Part shown: piece by piece, positions 59,635 to 64,000 of the stretch
Layout of the letters: the number at the start of each line of letters is the position of its first letter
Numbering within the stretch: position 1 is the first letter of the stretch
Assembly: GCF_004004515.1 (NCBI RefSeq)
Contig: NZ_RXOL01000001.1
Location: 1,054,001-1,118,000, forward strand
Source: Croceicoccus ponticola
GTDB taxonomy: Bacteria; Pseudomonadota; Alphaproteobacteria; Sphingomonadales; Sphingomonadaceae
Length of the DNA: 64,000 bases
Direction: 5' to 3'
Translations under genes and position numbers: made by a program
Notes under the pieces: generated by a model
The model's database searches: none
What the model saw: only the letters and a program-made list of their open reading frames with translations
Told to the model about the DNA's origin: nothing

Positions 59635-62600
59635 TGGCGGACGCATTCACAGACCCGGTCGCGGCCCATGGCTGGGAAACGGGAAAAACGCTCTCCTTCG
59701 GTCAGCGTCAGGAACGCCCCCGCGCCATCGCAGCATGGCGTTCGATCGAACGTGTCGGGCCATGGCTTTCGGACGCGACCGCTGTCGCGGCAAAGGCCGA
59801 GCCTGCCGTATCGTCCGCCGCCGAATGGCTGCTCGACAACAGTTACCAGGTCCAGCGCGCGATGCTGCTGGTGCACGAAGATATGCCGCAAGGTTTCTAT
59901 GCCCGGCTGCGCCCGATGACATCGGGCCATGCAGTCGGCGAACCGCGTATTCTTATGCTGTCGCACGACCTGTTGCACGCCACCCATTTCCAGCTCTCAC
60001 GCGAAAGCGTGCTCGCCTATCTCGAAGGGTACCAGACGCACCATCCGCTCGACATCGCGGAGCTGTGGGCGCTGCCTGCTATGTTGCGGATCGCCTGCAT
60101 CGAACGGCTGGTCGCAGGGTTTGCCGTCGTGTTCCCGCCAGTGCCGGCTCCGTTCGACATCAGCCTGAGCAGCCAGGACTTTATCGGCGCGCACGAACCC
60201 GCCGACTGCGTTGCCCGCGCGATCGCCAACCTCGGCGTGATTTCGAACATCATTTGGCAGGAGATTTTCGACCATAGCAGCCACGTCGACCGCAGTTTGG
60301 ACCGCGATCCGGCGGCGGCATATGGCGCGATGGATTTCGACACCCGCGATGCATGCCGCCAATCGGTCGAACGGATCGCTGGAATGTGCACGTCGGGCGA
60401 AGTCGAAGTGGCCGATGCCGCCGTCGCCATGGCCGCGCGCCATCCCGACCTGCCGCTGCGTCACGTCGGTTACTGGCTTGTCGACGACGGGCTGGTCGAG
60501 CTTGAACAGTCGCTGGGCATAGTTCCGCCCCGTGGGCAGCGCGTCGCGCGATGGCTGATGCGGCGACCTGGCCTTACTTATGCGGTCGCGCTGTTTGCGT
60601 GTGGCATAGTCGGCCTCATCCCAGCGGCGCTGTATCTTGCGTTGCACGATGCCAGCGTGTCGCAATGGGCGCTCGGCCTCGTATTCTCCGTCCTTCCGGC
60701 GACAGTGCTGGCCGTCACCGTGGTCAATTGGCTGGTGACGCTGACAGTGCCGCCGCGACGGCTGGCAAAGCTCGATTACAGCGAAGGGCTGGACCCCCGC
60801 TGGCCCACCGTGGTGGCGATGCCGGTCATCGTCGGCAGCGTTGCCGAAGTGCCCGCTTTGCTCGCAAGGTTGGACGCGCACTGGCTCGCCAATCCGGGCG
60901 CGCGGGGTTACGTCCTGCTGAGCGACCCGGCCGATGCCGGGGCTGAGCGCGTGCCTGGGGACGAAGCGGTAGAGACCGCCCTGCAACGGGGCGTACGCGC
61001 ATTGAATCGCCAACGTGGCGGCGGGTTTGTTCTGCTCCACCGCATACGCCGACACAACCCGGCGCAAGCGTGCTGGATGGCGTGGGAGCGCAAGCGCGGC
61101 AAGATCGACGAGTTCAACCGGTTCCTGCTAACCGGCGACCGATCCGCCTTTCCGGTCACCGCCGGGCGGGTCGACAGCCTTGCCGGTGCAAAATTCGTCG
61201 TCACCGCCGATGCCGACACCCGGCTTCCGCCCGGCAGTGTCGCACGGCTGGCCGGCGCGCTGGCCCATCCGCTCAATCGCCCGGAGTTCGATGACGCGGG
61301 CCGGGTCGTTTCGGGCTATACAGTGCTGCAACCCAGGGTTGAAATCGCCCCCCACGGCAGCGACACGCTGTTCGCCCGCCTGTTCGGCGGCGACACCGCG
61401 ATCGACATTTACTCCCGCGCGGTCAGCGACGTCTATCAGGACCTGACCGGCACCGGCAATTACGTCGGCAAGGGGATCTACGACGTCGCCGCCTTCTCGC
61501 GCAGCCTGGATAGGCGGATTCCGGAAAACCAGTTGCTCAGCCACGACTTGTGGGAAGGCTTGCACGGCCGCGCCGCGCTGGCCAGCGACATCGTCGTCTA
61601 TGAAAGCTTTCCCGAAAGCTATGCCGAATATGCCCGCCGATGGCATCGTTGGGTTCGTGGCGACTGGCAATTACTGCCGTGGCTGTTCGGACGCGTTCCG
61701 GGGCCGGACGGAACGCGCATCGCCAATCGCCTGACGCTGTTCGACCGGCTGCGCATCTGGGACAACATGCGCCGCAGTCTCGTTCCCGCCAGCGTGGTCC
61801 TGTTGCTACTGGCCGGATGGTTCGTCCTGCCCGGCTCTCCCCTGTTCTGGACTGCGGTGGCGCTGCTGGTTCCCGGCGCATGGCTGTTCACCGATCTTGT
61901 CACGGGGGTTGCGCGCGGGCGGCGGCGCGGCGTGCTGACGGGCACGTTCCGGCAGGCGGGCGAACACCTGCAGCGCTGGGCGTTGCAGGTCGTGTTCCTG
62001 TTGTCGGACACCGTGACCGCTCTTCACGCCATTACGGTCACCCTGCTGCGGTTGCGGCGAGGCAATATGCTTCTGCAATGGACCAGTGCCGCACATATCA
62101 ATTTGCACCTTGCCCGTGGGAACATGCGGGTGGGGCAATGGGGGGCGACGTGGTCGTCGCCGGTCGTCGCTCTCGCGTTCGTTCCGCTGCTGGCATTCGA
62201 TCCCCATGCCCTGCCAGTGGCCCTGCCGCTCATCGCGCTCTGGCTCGCCGCGCCCGAAATCGGCTGGCTGACCGCACGCTCGCGCCGACTCAGGATCCAA
62301 CCGCTGGGCACGGATGATCGCGCCTACCTGCGGCGGATCGCACGGCGAAGCTGGCTGTTCTTCGAACGCTTCGCGGGGCCCGAAGACCACTGGCTCCCGC
62401 CCGACAACCACCAGGAAGCGCCGATCGTCGCGACCGCGCACCGCACATCGCCGACCAATATCGGAATGCTGGCGATCTCGGCCCTTTCCGCGTGGCGGCT
62501 GGGCCATATCGGCCATACCGAATTCACCGTTCGGATGCGCGCCATGCTCGACACGCTGGACCGGCTGGAACACTGGAACGGTCATATCCTGAACTGGTTC

Positions 62601-64000
62601 GACACTCGCTCGCTCGCCCCGCTGGAACCCCGTTATGTGTCGACCGTCGACAGCGGCAACCTCGCCGTCAGCTTGATCGTGCTGGCCAGCGGGTGCCGGG
62701 AAATCGCCGCCTCACCCGCATTCGGGCAGCAACGCTGGGACGGGCTGGACGACTGTTTGTTCCTTTTGTTGGAGGGTTTGCACGACAGCGATCTTGGCGG
62801 ACCATTGCAGCAGCAAGTTCGCGATTTGCGCCGCAGGATGAGCGCCCATTCCGGCGAGGCCGAACGTTGGCCTGACATGATCGCCGATGCGCTGGCGCAG
62901 ATGGAACGGATTCGCGATGATCTCGTGCGCACGCTCGATCAGGCCAAAAGCGTCGATCCCCACAGCCTGCATTCCGTGCGCGATTGGCTGGAGCGGAGCG
63001 AACATCACCTGCATGAATGCCAGCGCGAACTGAAAGGGAATGCATCGACGCTGGGCGCTGGCGCGATACGCGAACTGGAACGCATCGCGAGGCGCGCCGA
63101 AGACATGGCGGAGGCGATGGATTTCCGCCCGCTCTACAATCCGCACCGCAAGTTGTTCCACATCGGTTATGACGTAACGGCACAGCGCATCGACCAGCAT
63201 TATTATGACCTGCTGGCCAGCGAGGCCCGGCTGGCCAGCTATTTCGCCATCGCCAAACGGGATGTGCCGCCCGAACACTGGTTCCACCTTGGCCGCCCGA
63301 TCGTGAAACATCGGCGCGAACTTTCGCTGGTGTCGTGGAACGGGTCGATGTTCGAATACCTGATGCCTTCGCTGTTCCTGCGAAGCGATCTGGCGACGCT
63401 TCTGGGCGAAACGGAAACGGCGGCGGTGGCGATACAAAAGCACTACGCCGACAGCCGCGACGTGCCGTGGGGCGTTTCGGAATCGGGGTTCGCATCATAC
63501 GGCAATGATGGCGCATGGCGATACCGGGCGTTCGGCGTGCCCGCCCTGGGCCTGCGACGCGGGCTCGAAGACGATCTCGTCATCGCGCCCTATGCCACCG
63601 CACTGGCACTATCTGCCGCTCCGCATGAAGCACTGACCAATTTGCGCCGGTTGGCCCGATGTGGCGCGGTTGGCCGCTTCGGCTTTCACGAAGCACTGGA
63701 TTTCACACCAGAACGCATGGGCGACGCAGGGCAACCGATGCTGGTGCGGTCGTACATGGCGCATCATCACGGGATGAGCATCGCGGCCATCGCCAACGCG
63801 CTGACGGACAATGCGATCGTCGACTGGTTTCACGCCGACCGGCGGATGGAATCGGTCGATCTACTGCTCAATGAACGTATCCCGTGGGAACTGCCACAGG
63901 AACTGGAAAGGCTGGAAACCCCTCCCGTCGCCCCTGTCGCGACCGCGCTGCTGCCCCGTCCGCAGGCCTGGGAGCCCGATCCCGGCCCCGCGACGATGGT
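59634..64000 (+). CDS. ndvB: Cyclic beta-1,2-glucan synthase NdvB/Cgs-like (5' part)
   Basis: The frame is open from the ATG at 59634 to the window end, at least 1455 codons; complete family members have about 2800. Transmembrane helices lie near 312-370 and 720-870. Between them is the GT84 catalytic region with TADADTRLPPG (about 525), SHDLWEG and RRWHRWVRGDWQ (about 668). A glycoamylase-like domain (DHWLPPDN, about 918) and SYMAHHHGMSIAAIAN near the end match cyclic glucan synthases. These make periplasmic osmoregulated glucans. The C-terminal phosphorylase domain is outside the window. Confidence 0.88.
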   Translation, partial: MADAFTDPVAAHGWETGKTLSFGQRQERPRAIAAWRSIERVGPWLSDATAVAAKAEPAVSSAAEWLLDNSYQVQRAMLLVHEDMPQGFYARLRPMTSGHAVGEPRILMLSHDLLHATHFQLSRESVLAYLEGYQTHHPLDIAELWALPAMLRIACIERLVAGFAVVFPPVPAPFDISLSSQDFIGAHEPADCVARAIANLGVISNIIWQEIFDHSSHVDRSLDRDPAAAYGAMDFDTRDACRQSVERIAGMCTSGEVEVADAAVAMAARHPDLPLRHVGYWLVDDGLVELEQSLGIVPPRGQRVARWLMRRPGLTYAVALFACGIVGLIPAALYLALHDASVSQWALGLVFSVLPATVLAVTVVNWLVTLTVPPRRLAKLDYSEGLDPRWPTVVAMPVIVGSVAEVPALLARLDAHWLANPGARGYVLLSDPADAGAERVPGDEAVETALQRGVRALNRQRGGGFVLLHRIRRHNPAQACWMAWERKRGKIDEFNRFLLTGDRSAFPVTAGRVDSLAGAKFVVTADADTRLPPGSVARLAGALAHPLNRPEFDDAGRVVSGYTVLQPRVEIAPHGSDTLFARLFGGDTAIDIYSRAVSDVYQDLTGTGNYVGKGIYDVAAFSRSLDRRIPENQLLSHDLWEGLHGRAALASDIVVYESFPESYAEYARRWHRWVRGDWQLLPWLFGRVPGPDGTRIANRLTLFDRLRIWDNMRRSLVPASVVLLLLAGWFVLPGSPLFWTAVALLVPGAWLFTDLVTGVARGRRRGVLTGTFRQAGEHLQRWALQVVFLLSDTVTALHAITVTLLRLRRGNMLLQWTSAAHINLHLARGNMRVGQWGATWSSPVVALAFVPLLAFDPHALPVALPLIALWLAAPEIGWLTARSRRLRIQPLGTDDRAYLRRIARRSWLFFERFAGPEDHWLPPDNHQEAPIVATAHRTSPTNIGMLAISALSAWRLGHIGHTEFTVRMRAMLDTLDRLEHWNGHILNWFDTRSLAPLEPRYVSTVDSGNLAVSLIVLASGCREIAASPAFGQQRWDGLDDCLFLLLEGLHDSDLGGPLQQQVRDLRRRMSAHSGEAERWPDMIADALAQMERIRDDLVRTLDQAKSVDPHSLHSVRDWLERSEHHLHECQRELKGNASTLGAGAIRELERIARRAEDMAEAMDFRPLYNPHRKLFHIGYDVTAQRIDQHYYDLLASEARLASYFAIAKRDVPPEHWFHLGRPIVKHRRELSLVSWNGSMFEYLMPSLFLRSDLATLLGETETAAVAIQKHYADSRDVPWGVSESGFASYGNDGAWRYRAFGVPALGLRRGLEDDLVIAPYATALALSAAPHEALTNLRRLARCGAVGRFGFHEALDFTPERMGDAGQPMLVRSYMAHHHGMSIAAIANALTDNAIVDWFHADRRMESVDLLLNERIPWELPQELERLETPPVAPVATALLPRPQAWEPDPGPATM

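Overview
The window looks like a chromosomal segment of a GC-rich alphaproteobacterium of the order Sphingomonadales, probably close to Erythrobacteraceae or Novosphingobium. The grounds are the plant/alphaproteobacterial-type glutamate-cysteine ligase, the ctaC-ctaD-ctaB-ctaG-coxIII order with DUF983 and SURF1 genes, the DXP-dependent vitamin B6 gene pdxJ beside pyrE and acpS, the ubiA/rsmE/gshA neighbourhood, DciA in place of DnaC, and very dense gene packing with many ATGA, GTGA and TGATG overlaps. This placement is inference from gene content. I saw no tRNA, rRNA, CRISPR, phage or insertion sequence, so the window is almost entirely core genome.

Layout. 0-10 kb: a fragment of an unknown gene, nudC, mutY, dciA, two DsbA-like thiol oxidoreductases, smc and a ydbS/ydbT-like PH-domain pair. 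9.7-14.6 kb: soxR facing a VOC/glyoxalase gene across a near-perfect SoxR promoter, then a SRAP peptidase, ubiA, rsmE and gshA. 14.7-22.7 kb: bamB, a YfgM-like protein, a glycosyltransferase, an alpha/beta hydrolase, selO, astD and a glycine-zipper envelope protein. 22.8-29.4 kb: rarD, dihydroorotase, ygfZ, a TetR regulator facing a PF10118 enzyme, a GNAT-like remnant, ribosomal proteins L27 and L21 with a good terminator, and a lipoprotein. 29.4-40.8 kb: a long, nearly gapless minus-strand block holding the aa3 cytochrome oxidase genes and their assembly factors, then thrC, an RNA methyltransferase, folB, a short SDR-like protein and moaA-moaD-moaE. 41-46.7 kb: the plus-strand chain pyrE-pdxJ-acpS-lepB-AI-2E transporter-DUF3089 protein-ruvX. 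46.7-51.3 kb: a 36-residue membrane peptide and a minus-strand argH-LptM-like-lysA-siroheme synthase operon, with a TlpA-like thioredoxin diverging from argH. 51.3-64 kb: a stress-flavoured region with two universal stress proteins, DUF3775, a PEBP protein, a PolX-like helix-hairpin-helix protein, an HPF-cold-shock fusion, DUF2267, an atypical receiver, a BLUF-like protein without its photochemical residues, an APH/ATPase fusion, and a very large cyclic beta-1,2-glucan synthase that runs off the end.

Most genes are housekeeping. The observations I consider most worth a second look are the SoxR-controlled VOC gene, the degenerate BLUF protein beside an atypical receiver, the unannotated-size 36-residue membrane peptide, the perfect hairpin over the rsmE translation start, the truncated SDR-like protein coupled to folB, and a universal stress protein translationally coupled to the glucan synthase. 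No clearly new defence or mobile system is visible.
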